Shown: positions 25,185-33,318, counted from the first letter of the stretch. The stretch is DNA of 64,000 bases from Bradyrhizobium sp. C9 (GCF_002532045.1 NZ_NWTG01000003.1:512550-576549); one strand, 5' to 3'. Translations and numbers: made by a program. The notes: a model not told the origin generated them from the letters alone.

Positions 25185-26258
25185 TCAGAGCTTGCCCTTG
25201 GCGGCTTCGTCCATATAGGTCGGGTCGAAGCGCAGCTTGACGTTCGACTTGTCGCCCAGCACCGACTTGTCGGCGAGCTCGATCCCGACGGCGTCGGCGG
25301 ATTTTGCGCCCTTGCCCAGCAGGTCCTTGTCGAACAGGAACTTGCGGACGCGGTCCATGGTCACGCCGATGGTCTTGCTGCGCGTAAAGGCTTCGGCGTC
25401 GGTTGCCTTGTCGAACAGCTTGGTGGTCGAGAGCTGGCTGTCGAAACCGGCGAGATCGGTGCCGGAGGCCTTGGCCATCGCCTCCTTGGCGGCCTTCGCG
25501 GCGGGATCGTTCGCTGTCATCCTGGAGAGCGTCTCGTACCAGATACCGACCAGCGCCTTGGCGAAATCCGGATTGTCCTTGGCGACCGCGGTGTTCACGA
25601 CCATCAGGTCCATGATCTCGCCGGGGATCTGCGAGGAGTCGAACACCTTCTTCGCATCGGGCGAGCCGAGGATTTCCGTCACGATCGGATTCCAGGTCAC
25701 GACCGCGTTGACGTCGGGCGTCTTGTAAGCCGCCGCGATATCGGCATCGGAGGTATTGACGACCTTGACGTCCTTCTCGCTCAGCTTGCTGGTCTCCAGC
25801 GCGCGGGCCAGCAGATAGTGCGACACTGAGAACTCGACCAGGTTGACCGTCTGCCCCTTGATCGCGGCGAGATCCGACTTGTTCTTGAGGATCACGGCAT
25901 CGTTGCCGTTGGAGAAATCGCCCATCACGACCGCGGTGGTGTCGACACCGCCTGCCGCCGGAATCGACAGCGCGTCCATGTTGGTGATGGTGACGGCATC
26001 ATAGCCGCCGGCGGTGTACTGGTTGATCGATTCGACGTAGTCGTTGAACTGCTTGACCTCGATCGTGATGCCGTATTTGTCGGCCCACTTCTTGACGATG
26101 CCGGTGTCGGCCGCATAGCCCCACGGCATCCACCCGACATAGATCGACCAGGCGACCTTGAAGCTTTTCTTCGGTGCGGCGTCGGCGACGGATGCGGCCG
26201 CGAGCACGATCGCGCAGCCGGTGACAACAGAGCGGAGGAAGATAGAGAACTTGTTCAT
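25185..26258 (-). CDS. NitT/TauT-type ABC substrate-binding protein, first gene of guanidine operon
   Basis: The 357-residue exported protein has a signal peptide (MNKFSIFLRSVVTGCAIVLAAASVADAA). The SsuA/THI5-like fold follows: FKVAWSIYVGWMPWGYAADTGIVKKWADKYGITIEVKQFNDYVESINQYTAGGYDAVTITNMDAL. ATG 26258 with GAGGGA upstream was chosen; the longer frame to 26309 would run through the leader terminator. It directly follows the guanidine-I riboswitch, and binding proteins of this type are repeatedly found behind ykkC leaders, so guanidine or a derivative is the probable ligand. Confidence 0.92.
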   Translation of the reverse strand: MNKFSIFLRSVVTGCAIVLAAASVADAAPKKSFKVAWSIYVGWMPWGYAADTGIVKKWADKYGITIEVKQFNDYVESINQYTAGGYDAVTITNMDALSIPAAGGVDTTAVVMGDFSNGNDAVILKNKSDLAAIKGQTVNLVEFSVSHYLLARALETSKLSEKDVKVVNTSDADIAAAYKTPDVNAVVTWNPIVTEILGSPDAKKVFDSSQIPGEIMDLMVVNTAVAKDNPDFAKALVGIWYETLSRMTANDPAAKAAKEAMAKASGTDLAGFDSQLSTTKLFDKATDAEAFTRSKTIGVTMDRVRKFLFDKDLLGKGAKSADAVGIELADKSVLGDKSNVKLRFDPTYMDEAAKGKL

Positions 26259-26282
26259 TGCCGATCCCTCTTGCGAAACTTC

Positions 26283-26326
26283 ACAAAAAGGGACTGGCGA
26301 AAAGACCATCGCTCCGCCAATCCCTT
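26283..26326 (-). terminator. Riboswitch expression-platform terminator hairpin
   Basis: On the minus strand AAGGGATTGGCG (26326-26315) pairs with CGCCAGTCCCTT (26299-26288): 12 base pairs including one G-U, then a T run. It sits directly after the aptamer and 25 bases before the SBP start codon, as expected for a transcription-terminating riboswitch that is relieved by ligand. Confidence 0.85.
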
Positions 26327-26331
26327 GGCTA

Positions 26332-26443
26332 ACGAGGTCTCCCGGGCTTTTATCCCGCCGTGCACCTGCGGGGATGTCTCCCCCGCAAGCGGCTGCTCTC
26401 GGACCAGCACCTTGCTTCGCAAGGTCGGAACCCTAGCGGCCAA
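26332..26443 (-). ncRNA. Guanidine-I riboswitch (ykkC-yxkD leader)
   Basis: Read on the minus strand the leader contains the conserved ykkC blocks in order: GCTAGGGTTCCG, a small hairpin (CCTTGCGAAGCAAGG), TGGTCCGAGAG, a second GC-rich arm with ATCCCCGC, then ACGGCGGGATAAAAGCCCGGG. These are the hallmark sequences of the guanidine-I class, and I see no departure in the core. The aptamer is followed by an intrinsic terminator hairpin and the transporter/carboxylase operon. Guanidine binding should prevent termination and switch the six genes on. Confidence 0.95.
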
Positions 26444-26457
26444 CTCAGCGCCATTGA

Positions 26458-26473
26458 TGCACGAGGCGTGCCA
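26458..26473 (-). promoter_or_regulatory. Candidate sigma-54 (RpoN) promoter of guanidine operon
   Basis: On the minus strand TGGCACGCCTCGTGCA matches the sigma-54 consensus TGGCAC-N5-TTGCA with one mismatch and has GG and GC exactly ten bases apart. The start would fall near 26447, four bases ahead of the aptamer's first conserved stretch. This agreement of promoter and aptamer positions supports it. NtrC-type sites further upstream were not identified. Confidence 0.6.
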
Positions 26474-26746
26474 CAGCACCGACGTTTGAATCTCATGAGA
26501 TTTTTCGGCGCGTGCGGCGCGGCCGCGAAAGCGCTCTGCTTAAAAACTGCGCAGGCCTGCCCAGAATTGGCTCTGTCATTCCGTCACCGGCGTCAGCAGG
26601 ATGCCTGCTATCGCTGATGTCGAGGGGATGTTCGATGCGGATGCTCTTGAGGGCCCTTTGGCGCGGGCTGCATGGCCGCTACGGCCTGACGCCGCGATGC
26701 GATGTCGACGGTCCGGCGAGGACCAGGCTCTGACGCGCGTGACCGG
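26474..26746. other. Region upstream of guanidine operon; no gene seen
   Basis: This stretch separates the guanidine operon start from the end of the GST gene. A palindrome ATCTCATGAGAT followed by TTTT lies near 26490-26505 and could be a weak terminator or a binding site. Short open frames here look spurious. If the promoter is sigma-54 dependent, activator sites should lie in this region. Confidence 0.4.
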
Positions 26747-27391
26747 TCAGCTCTTCACGGTATTGATCGCGACACTTTCCTTGTAGGCCGGCCGTGCCGT
26801 GACGCGGTCGAGATAGGGCGTTGCGACCTCGCACACACCGACACCGTAGTCGATGGCCCAGACCAGGCAGGTCGTCAGCAGGATATCCGCACTGGTGAAC
26901 TGATCGCCCATCAGATATTGGCGGCCGTCCGACAAAGCGACTTCGACATGGCGGAGCTGCTGGCGGAAATACTCGGCCGCTTTCACGACCACATCAGGAG
27001 CATGGCCGTAGATGTGGGCGAGGCCCTGGACGTCATGACGGCGCATTACATAGAGGCTGGTCGAGTCGAGCTCGGCCACGATGAAGAAGCACCATTCCAG
27101 CCATCGCGCAAAGTCGCGCTCCTCGATGGGAACGAGCGAAATGTTCGGGTTGGAGTAATGGCGCGCGAGATAGGCGACGATCGCCGCACTCTCCCCGATC
27201 GTGAAGTCGCCGTCCTGCAGCAGGGGAATCTTCTGCCGCGGATTGAGCAAGGTGTATTCCGGCGTCTTGGTCTCGCCCGAACGCGGCAGGATCGGCTTGC
27301 AATGATAGTCCAGCCCCAGTTCGTGCAACGCCCAATGGGCCCGGATCGTCCGTGATGTCCCCACTCCCCATAGCGTCAGCATCTCCGGCAT
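26747..27391 (-). CDS. Glutathione S-transferase family protein
   Basis: The 214-residue GST has a thioredoxin-like N-terminal domain (MPEMLTLWGVGTSRTIRAHWALHELGLDYHCKPI; LNPRQKIPLLQDGDFTIGESAAIVAYLARHY, holding the KIPLL cis-Pro and ESxAI glutathione-binding motifs). An all-helical C-terminal domain follows (YLMGDQFTSADILLTTCLVWAIDYG). ATG 27391 is four bases after the SDR stop. It is the third gene of a CoA-transferase/SDR/GST operon, which suggests a catabolic or detoxifying role; the substrate is unknown. Confidence 0.88.
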   Translation of the reverse strand: MPEMLTLWGVGTSRTIRAHWALHELGLDYHCKPILPRSGETKTPEYTLLNPRQKIPLLQDGDFTIGESAAIVAYLARHYSNPNISLVPIEERDFARWLEWCFFIVAELDSTSLYVMRRHDVQGLAHIYGHAPDVVVKAAEYFRQQLRHVEVALSDGRQYLMGDQFTSADILLTTCLVWAIDYGVGVCEVATPYLDRVTARPAYKESVAINTVKS

Positions 27392-27395
27392 GACG

Positions 27396-28139
27396 TCACC
27401 ATTTCTCGACGGAGGGACGCAGATCCAGTTCATGGCTCCATCCGTCGCGGCTCTGCTGGTGCACGAACCAGTAGGCCTCCGCGATCGAGGACGTGCGTGT
27501 CAGCGTGTCCGGCGGGATCTCTGATGCGTCGACGCCGGTGGCGGCCTTCATCCGCTGGTGGATGGCCGGGCTGTCGACACCGGCATCGATCAACAGATGT
27601 GCGACATGGATATTCTTGGGCCCGAGCTCGCGCGCCATCGCCTGGGCGACCGCGCGCAGGCCGAACTTGGCGGACGCGAATGCGGCAAAGCCGCTGCTGC
27701 CCCGCACGCTCGCGGTCGCGCCGGTGAACAGCATGGTGCCGCGGCCATGCCGCAGCATGTGCCGGGTCGCCTCGCGTCCGACCAGGAAGCCGGCGAAGCA
27801 GGCGAGCTCCCAGGCCTTGAAGAACAGTTTTTCGCTGGTCTCATGCAGCTCCTTCTTGACGTTCGAGCCGGCATTGAACAGGCAGACCTCGATCGGCCCG
27901 ATCTCGCGTTCGACCCGCTCGCACAGCTCCTGCACCTCGGTCTCGCGCCGCGCATCGACACTGAGCGCACGCACCCGGCTTCCAGCGGCGGTCAGTTCCT
28001 CCACCAGCGCGCCCGATTTCGCCGCATCGCGCCGCGCGATGCAGACGGTGTAGCCGCCGGCAGCGAAGCGCCGCGCTACTGCAGCGCCGATCGCATCGCC
28101 CGCGCCCACCAGCAAGGCAGTCTTGTTCGTCTCGGCCAT
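27396..28139 (-). CDS. SDR family oxidoreductase with Phe in place of catalytic Tyr
   Basis: The 247-residue Rossmann protein has an N-terminal cofactor loop (LLVGAGDAIGAAVARRFAAGGYTV) and NAG-like LFNAGSN. At the active site the usual YxxxK reads FASAK (Phe154, Lys158). An SDR subfamily with FAAFASAKF is known and often annotated generically; without Tyr the normal proton transfer is impossible, so it may be non-catalytic or use another residue. GGGAG precedes the ATG. It lies between the CoA-transferase gene (65-base gap) and the GST. Confidence 0.87.
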   Translation of the reverse strand: MAETNKTALLVGAGDAIGAAVARRFAAGGYTVCIARRDAAKSGALVEELTAAGSRVRALSVDARRETEVQELCERVEREIGPIEVCLFNAGSNVKKELHETSEKLFFKAWELACFAGFLVGREATRHMLRHGRGTMLFTGATASVRGSSGFAAFASAKFGLRAVAQAMARELGPKNIHVAHLLIDAGVDSPAIHQRMKAATGVDASEIPPDTLTRTSSIAEAYWFVHQQSRDGWSHELDLRPSVEKW

Positions 28140-28204
28140 AGGACATCTCCCACCGACGGCAGTTGTTTTGGTTCAGCAATGGTGACGTTGCGTCGCGCGG
28201 TTGC

Positions 28205-29401
28205 TCAAACCGCACGCACGGCCTTCTGCTCGATCATCTCTGCGATGGCGGCTTCGCCGTAGCCGAGGTCGGACAGCACCTGTCTCGTATGCTGGCCGAT
28301 GCGCGGGGCTGGGCCGCCGATCGCGGCGGCGTCGACCTCGAAACGCGCAGCAGGTTTCGGCTGCCGCACCGTGCCGACGCCGGGCTGCTCGAGCTCGGCG
28401 ATCAGCCCGCGGGCGACCACCTGTTCGTTGGCGATGATTTCACCGCGCCGCAGGATCGGCGCGCAGGGCACGTCAGCCGCATCTAGCCGCGCCAGCCATT
28501 CGGCCGTGGTGTGCCTGCCGATATAGTCCTGCATCTTGTTGATGCGCGCCGTTGCGTTGACCGAGCGCGAAGCCGGCGTGGCGAAGCGTTCATCTCTGGC
28601 CAGCTCCGGGTCGCCGGTCGCCTTGCAGAAGCCCTGCCACTCGGAATCGGAGATGGTGCCGCAGGTGAGGTATCCGTCCGAGGTCTGGAACACGAGATCG
28701 GGCCGGTCGTTCGGATCGGCCGTCGCCTGCTCGCGGCCGACCACGGTGTATTGCATCATGCCTTCCGGCCAGAGATAGGCGATCATCGCGTCGAGCATCG
28801 CCACCTGGATATGCTGGCCGCTGCCGGATTTTTCCCGCGCGTAGAGTGCCGCCGTGATCGCCTGCGCGGCATAGACCGCCGTCGTCTTGTCGGCCACGAT
28901 GGTCCGGATCATCTGTGGACGGTTGGTCACCGGCTGCGCCTGGATGTCGCAGAACCCCGACAGGGCCTGCACGATGGGATCGTAGACGCGCTTCTTGGCG
29001 TAAGGCCCGTCTTCGCCGACGCCGCTGATCGAGACATAGATCAGCCGCGGATTCTTCTTGCGCACCTCGTCCGGACCGAGCCCGAGACGCTCCATCGTGC
29101 CGGGCCGGAAATTCTGCACCAGCACGTCGGACTGCATGACCAGCTTGGCCAAGACATCCCGGCCGGCGTCGGTCTTCATGTCGATCGAGAGCGAACGCTT
29201 GCCGCGGTTCGACGAGATGAACAGCGCCGAGAACTCGCCGGTCTTGTCGACATTGGCCCGGCTGCGGCGGGTGATGTCGCCGCCGATCGGCTCAACCTTC
29301 AGAACATCGGCGCCCTGATCGGCCAGAAACATCGTCGCGAACGGGCCCGAAACGACACCGGTCAGATCAAGTACGCGAACTCCCGCCAATGGCCCTGGCA
29401 T
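28205..29401 (-). CDS. CaiB/BaiF (family III) CoA-transferase
   Basis: The 398-residue protein has the family III hallmarks: GPLAGVRVLDLTGVVSGPFATMFLADQGADVLKVEPIGGDITR at the N-terminus; RGKRSLSIDMKTDAGRDVLAKLVMQSDVLVQNFRPGTMERLGLGPDEVRKKNPRLIYVSISG, where the Asp that carries the acyl group in the family lies downstream; and PCAPILRRGEIIANEQV at the end. ATG 29401 fits the conserved start. It moves CoA between carboxylic acids. It is the first gene of a CoA-transferase/SDR/GST operon, with the AraC regulator gene 120 bases upstream on the same strand. Confidence 0.9.
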   Translation of the reverse strand: MPGPLAGVRVLDLTGVVSGPFATMFLADQGADVLKVEPIGGDITRRSRANVDKTGEFSALFISSNRGKRSLSIDMKTDAGRDVLAKLVMQSDVLVQNFRPGTMERLGLGPDEVRKKNPRLIYVSISGVGEDGPYAKKRVYDPIVQALSGFCDIQAQPVTNRPQMIRTIVADKTTAVYAAQAITAALYAREKSGSGQHIQVAMLDAMIAYLWPEGMMQYTVVGREQATADPNDRPDLVFQTSDGYLTCGTISDSEWQGFCKATGDPELARDERFATPASRSVNATARINKMQDYIGRHTTAEWLARLDAADVPCAPILRRGEIIANEQVVARGLIAELEQPGVGTVRQPKPAARFEVDAAAIGGPAPRIGQHTRQVLSDLGYGEAAIAEMIEQKAVRAV

Positions 29402-29521
29402 GCTTTGCTTCCTTCTCCAATGCGCGGATGCGACCAAACCCTGAGCGCAACCTCGGCATACGATGGACCGTCCACTGGTGCTTGCGGGAAAGCGCCTCGA
29501 CTTGCAAAAAAGCGCCGAAAC

Positions 29522-30394
29522 TCACGCCCGGCCCTGCTGCCGGAACACCGACGGGCTGACACCCGTGACTTGCCTGAACGTCGACGAGAAATGCTGGGCG
29601 TGGCTGAACCCCGATGCCAGCGCGATGCTGGTCAAGCTCTCGTCGGTGTCGCTGAGGCGACGCTTGGCGGTTTCGATGCGCAGGCCGAGCACATAGCGAT
29701 GCGGGCTGGTGCCCGTGCTCTCCTGGAACGCGCGCAGGAAATGCCGCTTGCTCAGGCCGGCAACATCGGACAGTGCCGACAACGAGATCGTCTCGCCAAG
29801 ATTGGCCCGGATGAACTCCTCGATCCGCCGCAGCTTGAGCGCCGGCAGTCCGCCACGGCTCGGCGCCTTCGCCGGTTCCGCGCTGCGCGACAGCCGCGCC
29901 ATGTGGGCCAGTGCCTGGCTGGCCCAGCCTTCGGCGAACAGATCGAACAGATTGTCCGGCGTGGTCGCTTCCTGGCAAAGCTCGGAGAGACCGCGACAGA
30001 GCTGGTCGTGGCCGAACGCAATCGCCGACGTTTCGATCAAGCCGTTGAGACGATTCTGCACGAACTTCGGGTCGAGGAAGACGACGACATAGTCGAACGC
30101 CGGCCCGACCGACCACTCGCCTTCGATCTCGGTACCGGCCGGGAACAGCGCGAGATTGGCCGCCCTGGAGAACTCATATTCGACCGGACGGCCGTTGATC
30201 GTGGCCTGCAATCGCGAGCAGCCGTTGCGGAACCAGAACAACGTCAGTTCGGGCTGGCGGAAGTGCCAGTTCATGCGGGGCCGCGAGGTCCGGCTGAGCA
30301 GCTCGACCCTGATCGGCTCCGATCGAGCGATGACGGACGACACCAGCTCACCGCCGACCTTGCGGACAAACCGCTCCGGACGCGCTTCCTCCAT
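29522..30394 (-). CDS. AraC family transcriptional regulator
   Basis: The 290-residue protein has a C-terminal AraC/XylS domain: RIEEFIRANLGETISLSALSDVAGLSKRHFLRAFQESTGTSPHRYVLGLRIETAKRRLSDTDESLTSIALASGFSHAQHFSSTFRQVTGVSPSVFRQQ, with two HTHs. The N-terminal part is a cupin-like effector domain (VEYEFSRAANLALFPAGTEIEGEWS). GGAGGA lies ahead of ATG 30394. It is 120 bases upstream of and co-oriented with the CoA-transferase operon, its likely target. Confidence 0.88.
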   Translation of the reverse strand: MEEARPERFVRKVGGELVSSVIARSEPIRVELLSRTSRPRMNWHFRQPELTLFWFRNGCSRLQATINGRPVEYEFSRAANLALFPAGTEIEGEWSVGPAFDYVVVFLDPKFVQNRLNGLIETSAIAFGHDQLCRGLSELCQEATTPDNLFDLFAEGWASQALAHMARLSRSAEPAKAPSRGGLPALKLRRIEEFIRANLGETISLSALSDVAGLSKRHFLRAFQESTGTSPHRYVLGLRIETAKRRLSDTDESLTSIALASGFSHAQHFSSTFRQVTGVSPSVFRQQGRA

Positions 30395-30559
30395 GGGACA
30401 TCTCCTCCGCGTATGGCACGGATGGTAAGTTCCAAATCAGAATTGACTATTCGCGGCCAGAAATCCAGCCCTTTGATGGCTGATCGCCAAGATGTTAGCG
30501 GGCCGTTACGGAGGTCATCGGGGGCATGCGCACGCGACCGTGACGTCAGTCATTCTTGA

Positions 30560-30572
30560 CTGATCGTTCCAA
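30560..30572. promoter_or_regulatory. Candidate TetR half-site upstream of the TetR gene
   Basis: CTGATCGTTCCAA lies 19 bases before the TetR start codon and shares TGA-N3-TTCCAA with the palindrome at 31171-31188 before the SDR gene. A similar TTCCAA occurs at 30430-30435. The shared half-site suggests autoregulation; it is inference only. Confidence 0.3.
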
Positions 30573-30590
30573 ATCCGCCATGTTCAGGCA

Positions 30591-31157
30591 ATGGCAAGAC
30601 CGAAGGAATTCATTGCGGAAGAGGCGCTCGATGCCGCGATCGGCGTATTCCGCGAGCACGGCTATGAGGGCACGTCGGCGGAAATGCTGGTGCGGACGCT
30701 CGGGATCGGCCGGCAGAGCCTCTACGACACGTTCGGCGACAAGTGGCAGCTCTATCTCGCCGCGGTGCAGCGCTACGCCGCGCGGGAGACCGAGGCCCAT
30801 TTGTCAGCCTTGGCAAGCGAGCGGCGCGCGGTCGACGGCCTCCGCGTCATGGTCGAGCGCGTGGTGGATGACGCAGCGGAGGCGTGTCTTGGCGTCAATT
30901 CGATCTGCGAATTCGGCACCGGCAAGCCTGAGCTTGCGGCTATTCGTGACAGTGCGGGACGCGCGCTCACCAGGGCCATCGTGGGGAGAATTCGCGAGGC
31001 TCAGGCAGAGGGCGATGTGGCGGCCGACATCGACCCGTCGAGCGCAACCGAATTCCTCCACGCATCCTTCGCGGGGATCCGGGTCGCCGCCCGCGGTGGC
31101 GCCGGCCAGCGGCGATTACGAGCACTCGGACAGCTGGCGCTGCGCGCACTGACATGA
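30591..31157 (+). CDS. TetR family transcriptional regulator
   Basis: The 188-residue TetR protein has the N-terminal HTH ARPKEFIAEEALDAAIGVFREHGYEGTSAEMLVRTLGIGRQSLYDTFGDKWQLYLAAVQRYA and a helical ligand domain (CEFGTGKPELAAIRDSAGRALTRAIV). The next gene downstream, an SDR, lies 51 bases away in the same direction with a palindrome in the gap, so this regulator probably controls itself and that gene. The inducer is unknown. Confidence 0.9.
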   Translation: MARPKEFIAEEALDAAIGVFREHGYEGTSAEMLVRTLGIGRQSLYDTFGDKWQLYLAAVQRYAARETEAHLSALASERRAVDGLRVMVERVVDDAAEACLGVNSICEFGTGKPELAAIRDSAGRALTRAIVGRIREAQAEGDVAADIDPSSATEFLHASFAGIRVAARGGAGQRRLRALGQLALRALT

Positions 31158-31170
31158 TTTTTTTGGCCAA

Positions 31171-31188
31171 TTTTGGAGTGAACATTCC
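31171..31188. promoter_or_regulatory. Candidate TetR operator before the SDR gene
   Basis: TTGGAGTGAACATTCCAA is an imperfect palindrome (7 of 8 positions symmetric around AA) located 21 bases before the SDR start codon, with an AAAAAGGAGAT Shine-Dalgarno between them. TetR proteins bind such 15-20 base palindromes. Assignment to the upstream TetR gene is by position. Confidence 0.45.
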
Positions 31189-31208
31189 AATAAAAAGGAG
31201 ATACGGAA

Positions 31209-31949
31209 ATGATCGACACGACATCGGAGAGACCACGTACCGCCCTCATATTCGGTGGCTCGCGAGGGATCGGCGCCGCGATTGCCAAGCGCCTTGCGGA
31301 GGAGAGGTTCTCGGTCGCCCTCACCTATGTGAGCAGGCCCGACAAGGCACGCGAGGTGTGCGATGGGATTGCCCGGGCCGGAGGCAAGGCAATCGCGATC
31401 CACGCCGACAGCGGCGATCCCGCCGCGATCCGCCGCGCCGTCGCGAAGGCCACCGATCAACTCGGACAGCTTGATATCGTGGTCATCAATGCGGGCGTGC
31501 TTCGCCTCGGATCGATCGAGTCATTCAATCTCGACGATCTCGATCTGCTGCTCAATGTGAATATTCGCGGCGTGTTCCTGGCGATGCAAGCCTCCGCGGC
31601 TGCCATGCGCGACGGCGGGCGGATCATCACGATCGGAAGCAACACGGCCATCAGGACCGGCGCCGCCGGCGGCAGCGCCTATGCAATGACGAAGGCGGCG
31701 GTTGCCTCACTCGTGAAGACCGCAGCGCTCGACCTGGCCCCGCGGCAGATCACGGTCAACAATCTGCAGCCGGGGCCGACGGCAACGGACATGACCGCCG
31801 GCATGGCCGATTGGCTGAAGGAGAGGATTCCGTTGCGCCGCCTGAACAGTCCAGACGACGTCGCATCGGCGGTCTGCTTTCTGGCAGGCACCGGCGCGAG
31901 CCTGATCACGGGCACCAGCATCACCATCGACGGCGGCTACGTTCTCTGA
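31209..31949 (+). CDS. SDR family oxidoreductase (FabG-like)
   Basis: The 246-residue protein has an intact SDR fold: ALIFGGSRGIGAAIAKRLAEE (GxxxGIG), VINAGV (NAG), ITIGSN (Ser), AYAMTKAAV (YxxxK) and NNLQPGPTATDM. It is complete and probably active with NADP(H). It follows a TetR gene and its candidate operator. Its substrate is unknown; many such SDR/TetR pairs act on quinones, aldehydes or sugar derivatives. Confidence 0.9.
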   Translation: MIDTTSERPRTALIFGGSRGIGAAIAKRLAEERFSVALTYVSRPDKAREVCDGIARAGGKAIAIHADSGDPAAIRRAVAKATDQLGQLDIVVINAGVLRLGSIESFNLDDLDLLLNVNIRGVFLAMQASAAAMRDGGRIITIGSNTAIRTGAAGGSAYAMTKAAVASLVKTAALDLAPRQITVNNLQPGPTATDMTAGMADWLKERIPLRRLNSPDDVASAVCFLAGTGASLITGTSITIDGGYVL

Positions 31950-31982
31950 TCGAGCGGCGTCACGTATACGAGAAGGGCCGCG

Positions 31983-32660
31983 TTATCCCGCGACCCGGAG
32001 CGCGGTTACCGCGACGCAGGCGTTGCCGAACGGAATCAGCACCACCTGCGCGCCGTTCGGCAGCGCGATCGTCGCGAGGTCACCGAGCGTACCGTTCTGC
32101 CCGCTGAGCTTGGCGAGCTCGGCTGCAACTGTCGGGCAGCTTTCCGGGCTCGGCGTCACCCGCACCAGATTGCCTTCGCAGGACGACCCGACCGGCGCGG
32201 CAAACACGATGCCGGCGGCGCGCTGGGCAGCGCTGCCCTGGGGCGCCTGATTTGGTGCGAGCGCGACCAGCGACTGCACCGAATGCGAATTGCCGGCCTT
32301 GGCATCCCACTGCGACTGCGCGGTGTAGTTGGAGTTGGTCGCGAGACCGCGGCCGAGCAACCCGAACAGATTGGCGCAGGTCGCGATGTTGCCCTGGCGA
32401 GCATGATCGTCGAACACGGTCGGTTGCTGCCCGGCCTGCTGCGGCGGAACGGATGCCGCGGCAGCCGGTGGCGTCTGCGCCTCTTGCGGACGCGGTTTGT
32501 GCGGCTGCGGCTTTGCAGCGGCGGCAGGCTTCTTGGCCGGCGCGGGTACGGCCGGCTGCAAGGGTACAGGTTGCGTTTGCTGCGCGTAGACCACGACGCC
32601 GGCGGCACCGAGCGCGGCCACGACGACCGCAACAAAGATCAATCCAAGGGTGCGCCGCAT
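31983..32660 (-). CDS. Membrane-anchored periplasmic protein, Pro/Ala-rich linker, unknown function
   Basis: The 225-residue protein begins MRRTLGLIFVAVVVAALGAAGVVVYAQQ, an uncleaved anchor or signal. A Pro/Ala/Lys-rich linker follows (about residues 30-75, many PAPAKKP and PQPHKP repeats), then a domain of about 140 residues with four Cys (TCANL, SSCEGN, ESCPTV, NACVAV) that could form two disulfides in the periplasm. It is the third gene after a trimeric autotransporter and an IalB-like protein, 79 bases behind the latter, on the same strand. No family was recognised. Confidence 0.65.
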   Translation of the reverse strand: MRRTLGLIFVAVVVAALGAAGVVVYAQQTQPVPLQPAVPAPAKKPAAAAKPQPHKPRPQEAQTPPAAAASVPPQQAGQQPTVFDDHARQGNIATCANLFGLLGRGLATNSNYTAQSQWDAKAGNSHSVQSLVALAPNQAPQGSAAQRAAGIVFAAPVGSSCEGNLVRVTPSPESCPTVAAELAKLSGQNGTLGDLATIALPNGAQVVLIPFGNACVAVTALRVAG

Positions 32661-32739
32661 CGACAATCCGTCCTTTTCACTTCGCACATCAGTTTCGAGC
32701 CGGACGTCGGAATTCCAGATCCGCATGTCCGGCCCCGCT

Positions 32740-33318
32740 TCATTTCAGCTTCGCCAGTACGCCGGACAGTCCGTCGAGCGGCGCCTCCAGCACGATCGGC
32801 CCTGCCTGCGGAAGCGGATAGGACACCAGGCACGGCGTCGCCGCGCGGATGTGCCGCCTCAGCACATTGCCGATGGCGATCGTGGCAAAGCAGAAATTGG
32901 CGTCGCAGCGATCGGTCTGCGCGACGATGCGGTCCGGACTATTGCCCATCGCGAGCTCGATCTGGGCGCCGACGCCGGCGGCTGCGGGAATCCGCATCGC
33001 CATCAGCGGCTTGCCGTCGGCGGTCGCAATCAGCGACCAGTTGAAGGCGACCGCGCCCTGCGCGTTGACGATCGACTGCGTGATGTTGCAGACCCGGCGC
33101 TTCGATTTCAGGCTCTCGTCGCAGATCAAGGTCCAGTTCTTGAACGGCTGGATCATCCGCCTGAACTCGCCGAGCGTCTCGCCTTCCGGCACCATGACGT
33201 CGGACGGCTTCACGCTGTAGGCAGGCGGCGGCGCGCCCTGCGCGGCCGCGCTCGCTGCCGCGCAGAGCCAAATCGCCAAAGCCAGACACGCCAGCCGCCT
33301 CGTCGCCGTCAGGGTCAA
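32740..33318 (-). CDS. Invasion-associated locus B (IalB)-family protein
   Basis: The 192-residue exported protein has a signal peptide (RLACLALAIWLCAAASAAAQ) and an IalB-like domain: FKNWTLICDESLKSKRRVCNITQSIVN, then VGAQIELAMG, DRCDANFCFATIAI and TPCLVSYPLP. Paired Cys suit a periplasmic fold. The only start in frame is TTG 33318, which overlaps the stop codon of the adhesin gene by four bases (TTGA); this fits translational coupling to the adhesin. IalB was named for Bartonella invasion, but relatives occur widely in alphaproteobacteria and their role is unclear. Confidence 0.82.
   Translation of the reverse strand: MTLTATRRLACLALAIWLCAAASAAAQGAPPPAYSVKPSDVMVPEGETLGEFRRMIQPFKNWTLICDESLKSKRRVCNITQSIVNAQGAVAFNWSLIATADGKPLMAMRIPAAAGVGAQIELAMGNSPDRIVAQTDRCDANFCFATIAIGNVLRRHIRAATPCLVSYPLPQAGPIVLEAPLDGLSGVLAKLK

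Noticed and set aside
26259..26309. Start of the guanidine-operon binding protein at 26309
   Set aside because: It would put coding sequence through the riboswitch terminator and lacks a signal peptide; ATG 26258 has a Shine-Dalgarno and a clean signal.
28511..30559. 682-codon plus-strand frame opposite the CoA-transferase and AraC genes
   Set aside because: It spans two recognised minus-strand genes and their gap; no motifs, so a shadow frame.
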